Position numbers and translations under genes: made by a program. A stretch of DNA of 64,000 nt from Pinibacter soli (GTDB lineage Bacteria; Bacteroidota; Bacteroidia; Chitinophagales; Chitinophagaceae): NCBI RefSeq assembly GCF_029961145.1, contig NZ_JASBRG010000001.1, positions 620,001-684,000 of the forward strand. The letters are read 5' to 3'. Shown here piece by piece: positions 8,995-17,272 of this stretch. A model generated the notes under the pieces. It made no database searches, was not told the DNA's origin, and was given only the letters and a program-made list of their open reading frames with translations. How positions within the stretch are numbered: the first letter of the stretch is position 1; every line of letters begins with the position of its first letter.

Positions 8995-9111
8995 ATTTGA
9001 AAATATGGTAATTTGAAAATTTATCAATTTCAAACTTCTCTGCAATAACGCTTTATACAGACAAAGAGATTGAACTAAGGAATAATTTTCAAATTAGCAT
9101 ATTTTCAAATT
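8995..9111. repeat. 28-bp inverted repeat (one mismatch), TTTGAAAA-type
   Basis: Arms at 8995-9022 and 9084-9111 are reverse complements with a single mismatch (GGTAAT versus GCTAAT), around a 61-nt spacer. Each arm is built from repeated AATTTGAAAAT words. The right arm covers the stop codon and last codons of idi (TGA at 9105-9107). It lies between convergent dgt and idi and could act as a long-stem bidirectional transcription stop. Confidence 0.85.
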
Positions 9112-9629
9112 GAATTGGCCTCCGACCAATTCCTCACCATTGGGAAGGCAATGTGGAACCAGGCGGTATATTTTGCAGGATGGGTGATTAATGAATCGGC
9201 AATCTCTTCAACGCTTTTATAGCAGTAGTCCTTCACTTCGCTTTCATTTGCATAAATGCTGTTGTCATGTATTCCTACAAACACATGGTCGAACTCGTAC
9301 TCCGTCAAGCCATTATCAAATGGAGCTTTGTAAACGAAATCGAATGCTTTTTTTAATGAGGTTGTGAAACCCATTTCTTCGTACAAACGTCTTTGCGCGG
9401 CTAATTCAACATCTTCATCCGGGAATGGATGACTACAACAGGCGTTGGTCCACAAACCTGCACTGTGGTATTTGTTCAGTGCACGTTGCTGCAATAGCAT
9501 TTCCCCTTTCTTATTGAAAATGAATACACTGAATGCACGATGCAAAAACGCTTTCTGATGGGCCTCCATTTTTTCCATGGTGCCCAGCATCTCATCTTTT
9601 TCGTTTACCAGAATTACTTGTTGTGACAT
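9105..9629 (-). CDS. idi: Isopentenyl-diphosphate delta-isomerase, type I
   Basis: A 174-residue Nudix-fold isomerase that interconverts IPP and DMAPP in isoprenoid synthesis. The catalytic cysteine motif TNACCSHPF is at residues 61-69. Metal-binding histidines (about 24, 30, 67) and the Nudix-like helix (AAQRRLYEEMGF) are present. MSQQVILVNEKDEMLG at ATG 9629 matches the usual N-terminus; an in-frame ATG at 9653 would add eight unsupported residues. The gene stands alone between dgt and the sigma factor. Its last codons lie inside the inverted repeat at 8995-9111. Confidence 0.92.
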   Translation of the reverse strand: MSQQVILVNEKDEMLGTMEKMEAHQKAFLHRAFSVFIFNKKGEMLLQQRALNKYHSAGLWTNACCSHPFPDEDVELAAQRRLYEEMGFTTSLKKAFDFVYKAPFDNGLTEYEFDHVFVGIHDNSIYANESEVKDYCYKSVEEIADSLITHPAKYTAWFHIAFPMVRNWSEANSI

Positions 9630-9771
9630 TTTGCTAATTGCAAAAATAGCCATAATACCGATTGATCAAACAAACAGACCGGTTTTGGCTTTTTTCCGAC
9701 TCTATTTGTTTGATCCTTCGGTTGGAATTTGTCTTTGTAGCATGAATGCAAATGCGATTCGTGGGCGTCTT

Positions 9772-9790
9772 GGGCGAATGCAATTCGCCC
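9772..9790. repeat. GGGCGAA palindromic repeat, copy 2
   Basis: GGGCGAA-TGCAA-TTCGCCC with 7-bp perfect arms, followed by TACTAA. It ends 2 bp from the TAG stop (9793-9795) of the sigma-factor gene, a position suited to a 3' hairpin. Same arms and tail as copy 1 at 7549-7567. Confidence 0.75.
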
Positions 9791-9792
9791 TA

Positions 9793-10293
9793 CTAAAATC
9801 GCTGAATTTGCTCTTTCAATAATTTGCGGGCGAAGTGAATCCGGCTTTTGATGGTTCCGAGCGGTTCACTCAGCATCTCTGCTATTTCTGCGTATTTGTA
9901 TCCGTCGAAATATAGTAAGAACGGATTGCGGAATATTTCCGGCAACTGATGAATGGCTGCTTGTATGTCTTTTATCTTCAAATGACTCTCAGCAGTGTTG
10001 GCCGCCACTACCTGATTGTAATTCAATAAAAAGTCATTTGGCGTGCTGTCAAAAATGGTGTTTTGTTTAGTTCGTCTGCGGTAGTTATTAATGAAAATAT
10101 TTCGCATGATCGTGTATAGCCAGGCTTTAATGTTGGTACCAACGTTGTATTTATCCTTATTGGCTAAGGCTCTGAACATTGTTTCCTGGAAAAGATCTTG
10201 CGCAGTTTCGTTGTCTCTGGTTAAAGTAATTGCAAAAGGCTTTAAAAAATCGGCGTTGCTGACAAGCATTTCATCAAATTCAATTGTTGACAT
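9793..10293 (-). CDS. ECF-type RNA polymerase sigma factor
   Basis: A 166-residue sigma-70 family protein with only regions 2 and 4. Region 2 covers about residues 12-75 (DNETAQDLFQETMFRALANK, WLYTIMRNIFINNYRRR), and region 4 covers about 105-160, with a helix-turn-helix (YKYAEIAEMLSEPLGTIKSR). It should redirect RNA polymerase to a small regulon. No anti-sigma gene lies next to it, so how it is controlled is not visible. A 21-nt perfect palindrome lies about 70-90 bp upstream of its ATG (10364-10384) and a GGGCGAA palindrome directly follows its stop codon. Confidence 0.9.
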   Translation of the reverse strand: MSTIEFDEMLVSNADFLKPFAITLTRDNETAQDLFQETMFRALANKDKYNVGTNIKAWLYTIMRNIFINNYRRRTKQNTIFDSTPNDFLLNYNQVVAANTAESHLKIKDIQAAIHQLPEIFRNPFLLYFDGYKYAEIAEMLSEPLGTIKSRIHFARKLLKEQIQRF

Positions 10294-10363
10294 AGTGAAA
10301 TGATTTAATGTGTTTTAAGAAGAAAAACAAACATTTTTCACGGGTAAAAGCGTGGATTTGATG

Positions 10364-10384
10364 GCAATAACTAACAGTTATTGC
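10364..10384. promoter_or_regulatory. 21-nt perfect palindrome upstream of the sigma gene
   Basis: GCAATAACT-AAC-AGTTATTGC, 9-bp perfect arms and a 3-nt loop, 71-91 bp upstream of the ECF sigma ATG. The symmetry and position suit an operator for a dimeric regulator; it could also be a small RNA hairpin in a leader. No regulator gene is adjacent. Confidence 0.45.
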
Positions 10385-10503
10385 AACGTTTAGTGGTGGC
10401 GGTATCTTTTCCCATAACGCAACAGCCTATGAGATCAAATGCCTGAATACCAAAAAGGGGTTTAATTTTTTTTACTACTAAAAGCCTGATTACCGGAAAG
10501 GAC

Positions 10504-10529
10504 AAGAAAGTTTTTGGACTTTCTTTTTT
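10504..10529 (+). terminator. Orphan terminator-like hairpin
   Basis: AAGAAAGT (10504-10511) pairs with ACTTTCTT (10518-10525) around a 6-nt loop and is followed by further T residues. The stem is AT-rich. No plus-strand gene lies within 1.5 kb upstream, so it is either chance or the 3' end of an unannotated small transcript. Confidence 0.3.
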
Positions 10530-10805
10530 GCATACTAAACTGAGATATTAGATATTGTATAAGATATAAGAATTACTGTTAGTTTCCTGGTGCGGGTAGA
10601 AATGCATTTCGTATATGAATATGCGAAAAAAATAAATCATATGCAAGTACTATTTTCGGCTATACAAAAACTTAATAAGCGGGGAGCGGGTTTCACCTTT
10701 AAATAATACCCAAAACCCATATGCAAAAAACAGAGTATTACCTAACGATTTCGCTGTGATTAAATCAATTAGAAGTGAGGAAATGATGAGTGGTAAAAAA
10801 TAAAA

Positions 10806-10846
10806 ATGCCACTAACCAAAAAATGTTTTTTAATGGTTAATGGCAT
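10806..10846 (-). terminator. Terminator of the capsule operon
   Basis: ATGCCACTAACCA (10806-10818) pairs with TGGTTAATGGCAT (10834-10846), 13-bp arms with one mismatch. On the minus strand the stem is followed by TTTTTATTTTTT. It lies 27 bp beyond the stop of cpsB, the last gene of the minus-strand polysaccharide locus. Confidence 0.8.
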
Positions 10847-10872
10847 CTATTTTATTGTAGATAGTAGAATTA

Positions 10873-11622
10873 CTAGCCTGAAAGTGTAGGATTCAACAGA
10901 GCTCCTGTATCTAAAAGTTTCTTTACAATAGGCATTATAACAGCGCCGCTACCACGAAGTGTTTCCAAATGTCTGTCATGGTGCATATCTGTGCCTAAAA
11001 AACTTACCATGTTGTGATTGATCAGGTACTCTGCCATTTCCTGCGCAGGCTTACCATAATAACCGATTAGCGATAAAAGGTTAACCTGCAGCAAACATCC
11101 TGTGTTCTTGATTTCCTCGAAAATCTTCATGTTTGGCCGGAAGTATGAATAACGTTCGGGGTGAGCAAGGACGGGCTGATAATCATTCATTTGCAGGTTG
11201 AATATTTTATCCTGCCAATCCATTGGTCTATTTACAAATGAGAACTCGAAGAGGACATAATTTTTGGGCAACGTCAGCAGACGTTCTTTCTTTTGTACCA
11301 GATCATCCACGTGGTCATCAAGATAATATTCAGCACCAACATTTATACTTACAGGAACTTTTTCTTCTTTGATCGCCTCTTCAACCAAGGCAAGTGGAGC
11401 TTTCACTGTTTCAGGAGTATTTTTATAAATATCCCAATAAACGTGCGGCGTTGTAATTAGTTTGGTATAACCCAATTCGCTTAACCCTTTAATAAGGGTC
11501 ATGGAATTAAGCAATGTAGCGGCACCATCATCAATACCCGGAAGTAAGTGAGAGTGCATATCACATTGCAATCCACTAAGGTTTGTTTCTTCTTTTATTT
11601 TCTTTTTAAAGAATGAAAACAT
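10873..11622 (-). CDS. Tyrosine-protein phosphatase, CpsB/YwqE family (PHP domain)
   Basis: A 249-residue metal-dependent PHP-fold phosphatase that dephosphorylates the tyrosine-rich tail of Wzc-type BY-kinases and so controls capsule assembly. PHP metal-site motifs are visible: DMHSHLLPGIDDG at about residues 21-33, an internal HPERY at about 157-161, and GTDMHHDRH at about 217-225. It is the last gene of the polysaccharide locus, 33 kb from its probable partner kinase (43644-46037). A strong terminator follows. The start at ATG 11622 is the natural one. Confidence 0.9.
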   Translation of the reverse strand: MFSFFKKKIKEETNLSGLQCDMHSHLLPGIDDGAATLLNSMTLIKGLSELGYTKLITTPHVYWDIYKNTPETVKAPLALVEEAIKEEKVPVSINVGAEYYLDDHVDDLVQKKERLLTLPKNYVLFEFSFVNRPMDWQDKIFNLQMNDYQPVLAHPERYSYFRPNMKIFEEIKNTGCLLQVNLLSLIGYYGKPAQEMAEYLINHNMVSFLGTDMHHDRHLETLRGSGAVIMPIVKKLLDTGALLNPTLSG

Positions 11623-11629
11623 GACAAAG

Positions 11630-11709
11630 TTTTGAGTGGTGCGTTTCTTCGTAGTGAGTTTGAGTTATGAAAAGTGATTCATTTCTTTTTACTCAAAATT
11701 CACCACTCA
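11630..11709. repeat. Inverted repeat between fcl and cpsB
   Basis: TGAGTGGTG (11633-11641) is the exact inverse of CACCACTCA (11701-11709), and TTTTGAGT (11630-11637) also pairs with ACTCAAAA (11691-11698). Further GTGAGTTTGAGT words lie inside. It is a weak member of the intergenic tandem-word hairpin style and the only one found within the capsule locus, at its left edge. Confidence 0.5.
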
Positions 11710-11713
11710 GAGC

Positions 11714-12643
11714 CTAAGCATTCTTTCCTTTAAATTCTTCGTAAACTTTTTCTATTCCCTGCCTTAATTCAATTTTTTCCTTCCATCCTAATGAATGCAG
11801 TTTGCTTACATCCATTAGTTTGCGCGGTGTGCCGTCTGGTTTTGAAAGATCGTGAACAATTTCACCTTCGTAGCCAACTATATCTTTTACCATAATAGCA
11901 AGGTCCTTTATGGTAATATCATGACCCACACCAATGTTTACAAGGCCCGGCTCATTATAGTTTTGCATAAGGTAATAACATGCATCTGCAAGATCATCTG
12001 CATGTAAAAATTCACGAAGAGGAGATCCTGTGCCCCACATAGTTACCGTCGGTTGGCTGTTTTTCTTCGCTTCATGAAATTTTCTGATCAATGCCGGCAA
12101 CACATGAGAGTTATTAAGATCGTAGTTATCATTGGGACCATAAAGGTTCGTGGGCATTACCGAAATAAAGTTGCAGCCATATTGAGAACGATAAGCATCG
12201 CACATTTTAATCCCTGCAATCTTCGCAATGGCGTATGGTTCGTTTGTTGGTTCAAGTAATCCGGTTAGCAAATAATCTTCCTTTAAGGGCTGTGGCGCCA
12301 TTTTAGGATAGATGCAAGACGATCCTAAGAACATCAGCTTCTTCACACCGTTTACGTACGACGAGTGAATCACATTGTTTTGGATCATTAAGTTGTCGTA
12401 AAGGAACTCCGCACGATAAGTATTGTTTGCAACAATACCACCCACTTTTGCCGCAGCTAAAAATACGTAATCTGGTTTTTCAGCTGCAAAAAAATCACTT
12501 ACTGCCTGCTGATCCTTAAGATTCAATTCTGCAGAAGTTCTTCCGATAATGTTTGTAAATCCTTCCTTTTCGAGCTTTCTCTTTATTGCAGAGCCAACCA
12601 TCCCACGATGACCCGCGATATATATTTTAAATGATTTATCCAT
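11714..12643 (-). CDS. fcl: GDP-L-fucose synthase
   Basis: A 309-residue short-chain dehydrogenase that epimerises and reduces GDP-4-keto-6-deoxymannose to GDP-L-fucose with NADPH. The Rossmann motif [10 protein letters not shown] is at residues 11-20, the catalytic serine motif GSSCIYP at about 108, and the YAIAK catalytic Tyr-Lys pair at about 137-141. It lies directly downstream of gmd, which supplies its substrate. A terminator-like hairpin sits between the two, so fcl may be expressed by read-through or from its own start. Length is normal. Confidence 0.93.
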   Translation of the reverse strand: MDKSFKIYIAGHRGMVGSAIKRKLEKEGFTNIIGRTSAELNLKDQQAVSDFFAAEKPDYVFLAAAKVGGIVANNTYRAEFLYDNLMIQNNVIHSSYVNGVKKLMFLGSSCIYPKMAPQPLKEDYLLTGLLEPTNEPYAIAKIAGIKMCDAYRSQYGCNFISVMPTNLYGPNDNYDLNNSHVLPALIRKFHEAKKNSQPTVTMWGTGSPLREFLHADDLADACYYLMQNYNEPGLVNIGVGHDITIKDLAIMVKDIVGYEGEIVHDLSKPDGTPRKLMDVSKLHSLGWKEKIELRQGIEKVYEEFKGKNA

Positions 12644-12660
12644 GGTATAAAATAAAAAAG

Positions 12661-12702
12661 GAACGCAGGCTGCGCAAATTAAAACAAGCGCAGCCAGCGT
12701 TC
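12661..12702 (-). terminator. Rho-independent terminator/attenuator between gmd and fcl
   Basis: GAACGCAGGCTGCGC (12661-12675) pairs with GCGCAGCCAGCGTTC (12688-12702) with one mismatch and a 12-nt loop. On the minus strand the stem is followed by CTTTTTTATTTTAT. This is the strongest intrinsic terminator in the window, yet it lies between two genes of one pathway. Confidence 0.85.
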
Positions 12703-12725
12703 ATATCTTTCCAAAATTCTTACTT

Positions 12726-13844
12726 TTATTCGTACTGATTTTTGATTGCGAAGCCAGATTCTTTCAGCAATTTTTCTTTGCGGAAAAGATTTACATCGCT
12801 TTCCATCATTTCTTTTACCAACGCTGCAAGATCGTATTTAGGTTTCCAGCCCAATTGTGTTTGAGATTTTGTTGGGTCACCAATCAAAAGTTCAACTTCT
12901 GTTGGACGGTAATAACGAGGATCAACTGCTACAACTTCTTTTCCTATTTCAACCTGGAAGTCAGGATTCGAGCATGATTTTACAACAGCCACTTCCTTCT
13001 CCGCTGTTCCTATAAATTCCAATTCGATTCCTACTTCGCCAAACGACATGCGAACGAAGTCACGAACGGTTGTCGTAACACCTGTTGCAATTACATAGTC
13101 TTCAGGTTTTTCCTGTTGAAGGATCAACCACATTGCTTCGACGTAGTCCTTTGCATGACCCCAGTCACGGCGTGCGTCGAGATTACCTAGATAAATTTTG
13201 TCTTGTAAACCAAGCGCAATTTTTGCTGTGCCCCGGGTAATCTTTCTTGTTACGAAAGTTTCGCCACGCAAAGGAGATTCGTGGTTAAACAAAATCCCGT
13301 TCACAGCGTACATTCCATATGCTTCACGATAGTTCACTGTAATCCAATAACCGTAAAGTTTTGCCACAGCATATGGAGAACGTGGATAGAACGGAGTTCT
13401 CTCGCTTTGTGGCACCTCCTGTACTAGACCGTATAATTCTGAAGTAGAGGCCTGGTACACTTTTGTTTTCTTAATCAATCCCAAAAGTCTCACAGCTTCC
13501 AGAATGCGAAGCGTACCAATACCGTCAGCGTTGGCTGTATATTCGGGCGTTTCAAAACTCACGTGCACATGGCTCATAGCTGCCAGGTTATAAATTTCAT
13601 CGGGTTGCACTTCCTGAATAATGCGGATGAGATTGGTGCTGTCAGTCAGGTCGCCATAGTGCAGTTTCAATGTCACGCCCTTTTCATGAGGGTCCTGGTA
13701 CAAATGATCGATACGATCGGTATTAAACAACGACGATCTGCGTTTAACACCGTGCACTTCATATCCTTTACTTAACAACAATTCTGTAAGATATGCACCG
13801 TCCTGACCGGTGACGCCTGTAATCAATGCGACTTTCTTTGACAT
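12726..13844 (-). CDS. gmd: GDP-mannose 4,6-dehydratase
   Basis: A 372-residue extended-SDR enzyme converting GDP-D-mannose to GDP-4-keto-6-deoxy-D-mannose, the first step to GDP-L-fucose. Seen are the N-terminal [10 protein letters not shown] nucleotide-binding motif (about residues 9-18), STSELYG at about 133, the catalytic YAVAK at about 158-162, [15 protein letters not shown], which is typical of Gmd, and the [10 protein letters not shown] segment. It precedes fcl. A 213-bp spacer to the GT2 gene upstream could hold a promoter, but no convincing box was seen. Confidence 0.95.
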   Translation of the reverse strand: MSKKVALITGVTGQDGAYLTELLLSKGYEVHGVKRRSSLFNTDRIDHLYQDPHEKGVTLKLHYGDLTDSTNLIRIIQEVQPDEIYNLAAMSHVHVSFETPEYTANADGIGTLRILEAVRLLGLIKKTKVYQASTSELYGLVQEVPQSERTPFYPRSPYAVAKLYGYWITVNYREAYGMYAVNGILFNHESPLRGETFVTRKITRGTAKIALGLQDKIYLGNLDARRDWGHAKDYVEAMWLILQQEKPEDYVIATGVTTTVRDFVRMSFGEVGIELEFIGTAEKEVAVVKSCSNPDFQVEIGKEVVAVDPRYYRPTEVELLIGDPTKSQTQLGWKPKYDLAALVKEMMESDVNLFRKEKLLKESGFAIKNQYE

Positions 13845-13927
13845 ACTTTTTTTAATTAACTTATGACTAGTGTTTTTTTTATTTAAGATACGGTCCCTCG
13901 TTTTGAATTTGCAAAGATGGCTATAAA

Positions 13928-14674
13928 TTACCGTTTAAAAAACTGCGTAATTTTTCTAATTGGCTTCAAATACAGAGTATAAAATCTTGGCTGAAGGCCA
14001 TTGATTCTCCAAGCCTCTCTATCTTCTTTATTTGCCCTTATTCTATGCAAAATTGACGCATTACTAATGCCGCCAGCCCGCATTTTTACAATTATCTCCG
14101 GAAGATAATGTACATGAAAATGATTCTTTACGAAAATGCGTAACATTAATTCATAATCAGCCGCACTCTTTAATGAAAGATTGAAGTTTCCCACCTTGTC
14201 ATACACTTTTCTTCTTACAAAAACAGTGGGATGGGGAGGCATCCAGCCTCTGTAAAATGAACGGGTTTTAAGCTTTCCCGATTTCCACGTCCTGAGAATT
14301 TTATTCAGATCCTGTTGGTGCACATATTGGAGATCGGCATAACACACATCAACATTCTCATTGGCAAAAACGTTTGCGACTTTCATTAACACGTCTTTGT
14401 CAACGTAAATATCATCAGAATTCAGAATGCCAATTACCTCGCCCCTTGCAAGTGTTAGTCCTTTATTCATCGCATCGTAAATGCCCTTATCTTTCTCTGA
14501 AACAATGGTCGATACATGCGGGTAGCTATTTACAATTTCAAGCGTATCGTCTTTTGATAAACCATCAACTATAATATGCTCAATACTGTTGTGCGTTTGC
14601 TGCTTGATACACTCCAAAGTATCTCTTACAGTATCTGCACTATTGAATGTTGTAGTAATAATTGAAATGGTCAT
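13928..14674 (-). CDS. Family 2 glycosyltransferase (WcaA-like)
   Basis: A 248-residue GT-A glycosyltransferase with one catalytic domain and no membrane segments. Motifs are [13 protein letters not shown] at the N-terminus, [11 protein letters not shown] at about 40, the [10 protein letters not shown] segment at about 70, and the metal-binding region NSDDIY at about 90. The C-terminal part has a [21 protein letters not shown]-type stretch usual for this subgroup. ATG 14674 is chosen; the TTG at 14713 adds an unsupported tail. It probably adds one sugar to the lipid-linked repeat unit; the sugar is unknown. Confidence 0.85.
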   Translation of the reverse strand: MTISIITTTFNSADTVRDTLECIKQQTHNSIEHIIVDGLSKDDTLEIVNSYPHVSTIVSEKDKGIYDAMNKGLTLARGEVIGILNSDDIYVDKDVLMKVANVFANENVDVCYADLQYVHQQDLNKILRTWKSGKLKTRSFYRGWMPPHPTVFVRRKVYDKVGNFNLSLKSAADYELMLRIFVKNHFHVHYLPEIIVKMRAGGISNASILHRIRANKEDREAWRINGLQPRFYTLYLKPIRKITQFFKR

Positions 14675-14807
14675 TTTAAAAACAAAATTCTTTTGAGGTT
14701 CTTTTCCTATCAATTTTCGTTCCTTAATTGTGCCTGTGTTATTTCCTCAACCGCAATCGTAAACATACAAACGGAAGCCGCCAATATTCACCCATGCACA
14801 ATCTTTA

Positions 14808-15080
14808 TTATACTTTTGAGAAATCACTTCTACCTCTTTCTTCCTCACTCTTCAAATAAAACACATTGATCGAGCTATCGGAAAATTCTATCCATTTGTT
14901 GGATTCAATGCCCACAAAGGGCAAACTTTCTCCATGATCGGGATCTGTAGTAAGTACAAATATTTCGAATTCTTTTTGTAATCCCAAAGCAACATTCAGG
15001 CAAGACCGAAAAGGGTCGCCCGCTCTGTAGCCCGAAACAAACCAGCCTACCAAAATCAGAATTCTATTTTTCTATTTTCT
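14808..15080 (-). pseudogene. Remnant of a GT4 glycosyltransferase (N-terminal part only)
   Basis: About 85 residues resembling the first part of a GT4 enzyme: a hydrophobic first strand (NRILILVGWFVSGY), AGDPFRSCLNVALGLQ, then EIFVLTTDPDHGESLPF. The frame ends at 14808 and the donor-binding half is gone. The frame has no ATG at the expected start: the bases read ATAGAAAAATAG, which would become ATGAAAAATAG on removal of one A. Loss of the start and of about 300 downstream residues marks it as a decayed gene between the GT2 gene and the nucleotide-sugar dehydrogenase. Confidence 0.7.
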
Positions 15081-15101
15081 CCAGCCATAAGTGTAACTGC
15101 T

Positions 15102-16394
15102 TTATAAGCTCCAATAATTAAGCTGGCCGTGGTCCTTTCTATAGATCCCTTTCAGGTCCATTAGCAAAGCGTTTTCGTTCATAATGGATTTAAAATATTT
15201 TTGATCAAGTGTTTTATACTCTTTATGTGCAACCGCTACTAACACCACATCATAATCGGTTCCTACTTTGTCGGAAAGATGAATGTGATATTCTTGTTCT
15301 ATTTCTTTTGCATCTGCATATGGATCAACTACGTCTATTTGACTAAGTGAGTACGCCTGAAGCTCTTTTATTAGTTCGGCCACTTTTGAATTGCGTACAT
15401 CACTCACGTTCTCTTTAAACGTTACGCCCATTATTAACACCTTTCCTCCATTTACCTTGTGGATGTTTTTAATAATGTGTTGTATCACTTTTTTAGCCAC
15501 ATAAGCAGGCATCTCATCATTAATGATCCTTCCTGCCAAAATTACTTTTGAATTGTAACCAAGTTTTTCTGACTTGTGGGTCAAATAATATGGATCGATG
15601 CCGATGCAATGACCTCCTATGAGACCCGGATGAAATTTAAGAAAGTTCCATTTCGTTTCTGCAGCTTCAAGCACTTCAAATGTGTTGATGTTCATTTTAT
15701 CAAAAATGATTGACAACTCGTTCATCAATGCGATGTTCAAATCGCGCTGAGTGTTTTCAATTATTTTGCAAGCTTCAGCAACTTTTATACTGCTAGCATG
15801 ATAAGTGCCAGCATCAACAACAATTTCGTAGACTTTTGAGATAACATCCAAAGACTCTTTATCACAACCCGAAACCACTTTTATAATATTAGAGAATGTA
15901 TGTTCTTTATCGCCCGGATTGATACGTTCAGGTGAGTAACCCAATTTGAAATCAACACCCATTTTCAAGCCACTCAATTTCTCGATGATGGGCAGACAAT
16001 CTTCTTCTGTGCAACCAGGATAAACTGTAGATTCATACACTACATAGTCTCCTTTTTTAATCACTTTACCCACGGTTTCTGATGCTTTTTGGAGCAGAAG
16101 CAAATCAGGTTGCTTGCGCTGATCCACAGGTGTAGGAACGGCAACAATGAAAAAGTTAGCATCCTTCAGGTCTTCGATGTTGTCAGTAAAATGAATGTCC
16201 GAATTTTCAAATTCTTCGGCGGTTAGCTCATTCGATGGATCGATTCCCTTACGCATCATCGCCACTCTTTCTGCATTAATGTCAAAGCCAATCACTTTAA
16301 TTTTTTTCGCAAATCCTAATGCTATCGGCAACCCCACATAACCCAATCCAATTACAGCCAGCTTCGATTCTTTGCCAATTAGCTTTTGATACAT
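15102..16394 (-). CDS. Nucleotide-sugar dehydrogenase (TviB/WbpO type)
   Basis: A 430-residue UDP-sugar 6-dehydrogenase, of the group that oxidises UDP-N-acetylhexosamine to the uronic acid (TviB, WbpO, WbpA, WecC). The N-terminal Rossmann motif is VIGLGYVGLP at residues 14-23; the middle domain has the catalytic Cys in GGHCIGIDPYYL at about 255-266; the C-terminal domain holds the NDP-binding residues (VTFKENVSDVRNSK). NAD is the likely cofactor. The product would give the polymer an acidic N-acetylhexosaminuronic residue. Whether the substrate is GlcNAc, GalNAc or ManNAc cannot be settled by eye. Confidence 0.9.
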   Translation of the reverse strand: MYQKLIGKESKLAVIGLGYVGLPIALGFAKKIKVIGFDINAERVAMMRKGIDPSNELTAEEFENSDIHFTDNIEDLKDANFFIVAVPTPVDQRKQPDLLLLQKASETVGKVIKKGDYVVYESTVYPGCTEEDCLPIIEKLSGLKMGVDFKLGYSPERINPGDKEHTFSNIIKVVSGCDKESLDVISKVYEIVVDAGTYHASSIKVAEACKIIENTQRDLNIALMNELSIIFDKMNINTFEVLEAAETKWNFLKFHPGLIGGHCIGIDPYYLTHKSEKLGYNSKVILAGRIINDEMPAYVAKKVIQHIIKNIHKVNGGKVLIMGVTFKENVSDVRNSKVAELIKELQAYSLSQIDVVDPYADAKEIEQEYHIHLSDKVGTDYDVVLVAVAHKEYKTLDQKYFKSIMNENALLMDLKGIYRKDHGQLNYWSL

Positions 16395-16528
16395 AAAAAT
16401 TATTCTATCTCTTTTAAATCAATATTCTTTGCGATCCAATATTCCGGAACTATAAACAACCACACATCCATTCCATTTAGCAGTAATTATTTAAATAATC
16501 ATCTTAAATTAGCGTTTTTGCTTTTTTT

Positions 16529-17101
16529 CTAAGAGCCTTTTTCCATTAATTTTCGTTGCTTGACTGCGCTTGCCGGATTTCCTTGATAAATCATATAAGC
16601 ATCCATATTTTTAGTAGCTACAGATTTTACAGTAAGAATAGAGTGCGATGCACACACAACTCCAGGGCAAACTACAGCCTGCGCTCCTATCCAAACACCA
16701 TCTTCCAAAGTAATTTCACCCACTATCAAATCAAAACTTTCTTTGGTATAGTCATGATTACCTGTCAGCAACATTGCGCCTTGAGAAATACAGACGTTGT
16801 TTCCAATGTAAATGTGTGAAAGATTATCAATCCATACATTCTCGCCAATCCAACAATGGTCTCCTATTTTTAACTTCCATGGATATTTAATATTTACATA
16901 CGGTTTGATAATGCTTTTTTTTCCTACACTTGCCCCAAACAATTTTAGCAATCTCACTTTATACCCTGAAGCAGGCAACCACGCTGAGTTAAACACAATG
17001 ATATTTATGTAATACCAAAGTATTTGTTTTATACGAGAGGCTCCAATTTTAGCTTTGTGCCAATCATTATTATATTTTGAAAAGTTTACTTTGGACTGCA
17101 T
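16529..17101 (-). CDS. WcaF-like sugar O-acetyltransferase (left-handed beta-helix)
   Basis: A 190-residue hexapeptide-repeat acetyltransferase like colanic-acid WcaF, transferring acetyl from acetyl-CoA to a sugar hydroxyl. Beta-helix turns are seen from about residue 65 (IGDHCWIGENVWIDN, IGNNVCISQGAML), followed by GNHDYTKE with the catalytic His and VWIGAQAVVCPGV. Start ATG 17101; a TTG upstream at 17110 is less likely. A TAnnTTTG box (17108-17115, minus strand) lies only 6 nt before the ATG. Confidence 0.85.
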   Translation of the reverse strand: MQSKVNFSKYNNDWHKAKIGASRIKQILWYYINIIVFNSAWLPASGYKVRLLKLFGASVGKKSIIKPYVNIKYPWKLKIGDHCWIGENVWIDNLSHIYIGNNVCISQGAMLLTGNHDYTKESFDLIVGEITLEDGVWIGAQAVVCPGVVCASHSILTVKSVATKNMDAYMIYQGNPASAVKQRKLMEKGS

Positions 17102-17107
17102 AAATAA

Positions 17108-17115
17108 CAAAAATA
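17108..17115 (-). promoter_or_regulatory. Candidate -7 box (TATTTTTG) before the WcaF-like gene
   Basis: On the minus strand TATTTTTG matches TAnnTTTG and is followed by exactly 6 nt and the ATG at 17101, so transcription would begin at or beside the start codon. No clear -33 element is seen; chance is possible. Confidence 0.3.
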
Positions 17116-17272
17116 TTCAAAGTTCATACTTCTTTTAACTTGTGGGTACGTTGTATTTCAGGGTTTCGGGCATTGCTCAATAGCACTACTACTGATGAAC
17201 GGAGCGACTCTTGTACTTTTTTTCTCTATTTAGCTCTTAGGTTAATGACATTAGCTTGCCTGCCGCAATATT

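Larger units (their letters stand above)
10294..10872. other. 579-bp non-coding region between sigma factor and capsule locus
   Basis: No credible gene is seen. It contains the palindrome at 10364-10384, a terminator-like hairpin on the plus strand at 10504-10529 that follows no plus-strand gene, AT-rich sequence with ATATTAGATATTGTATAAGATAT, and the terminator of the capsule operon at 10806-10846. Confidence 0.7.
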
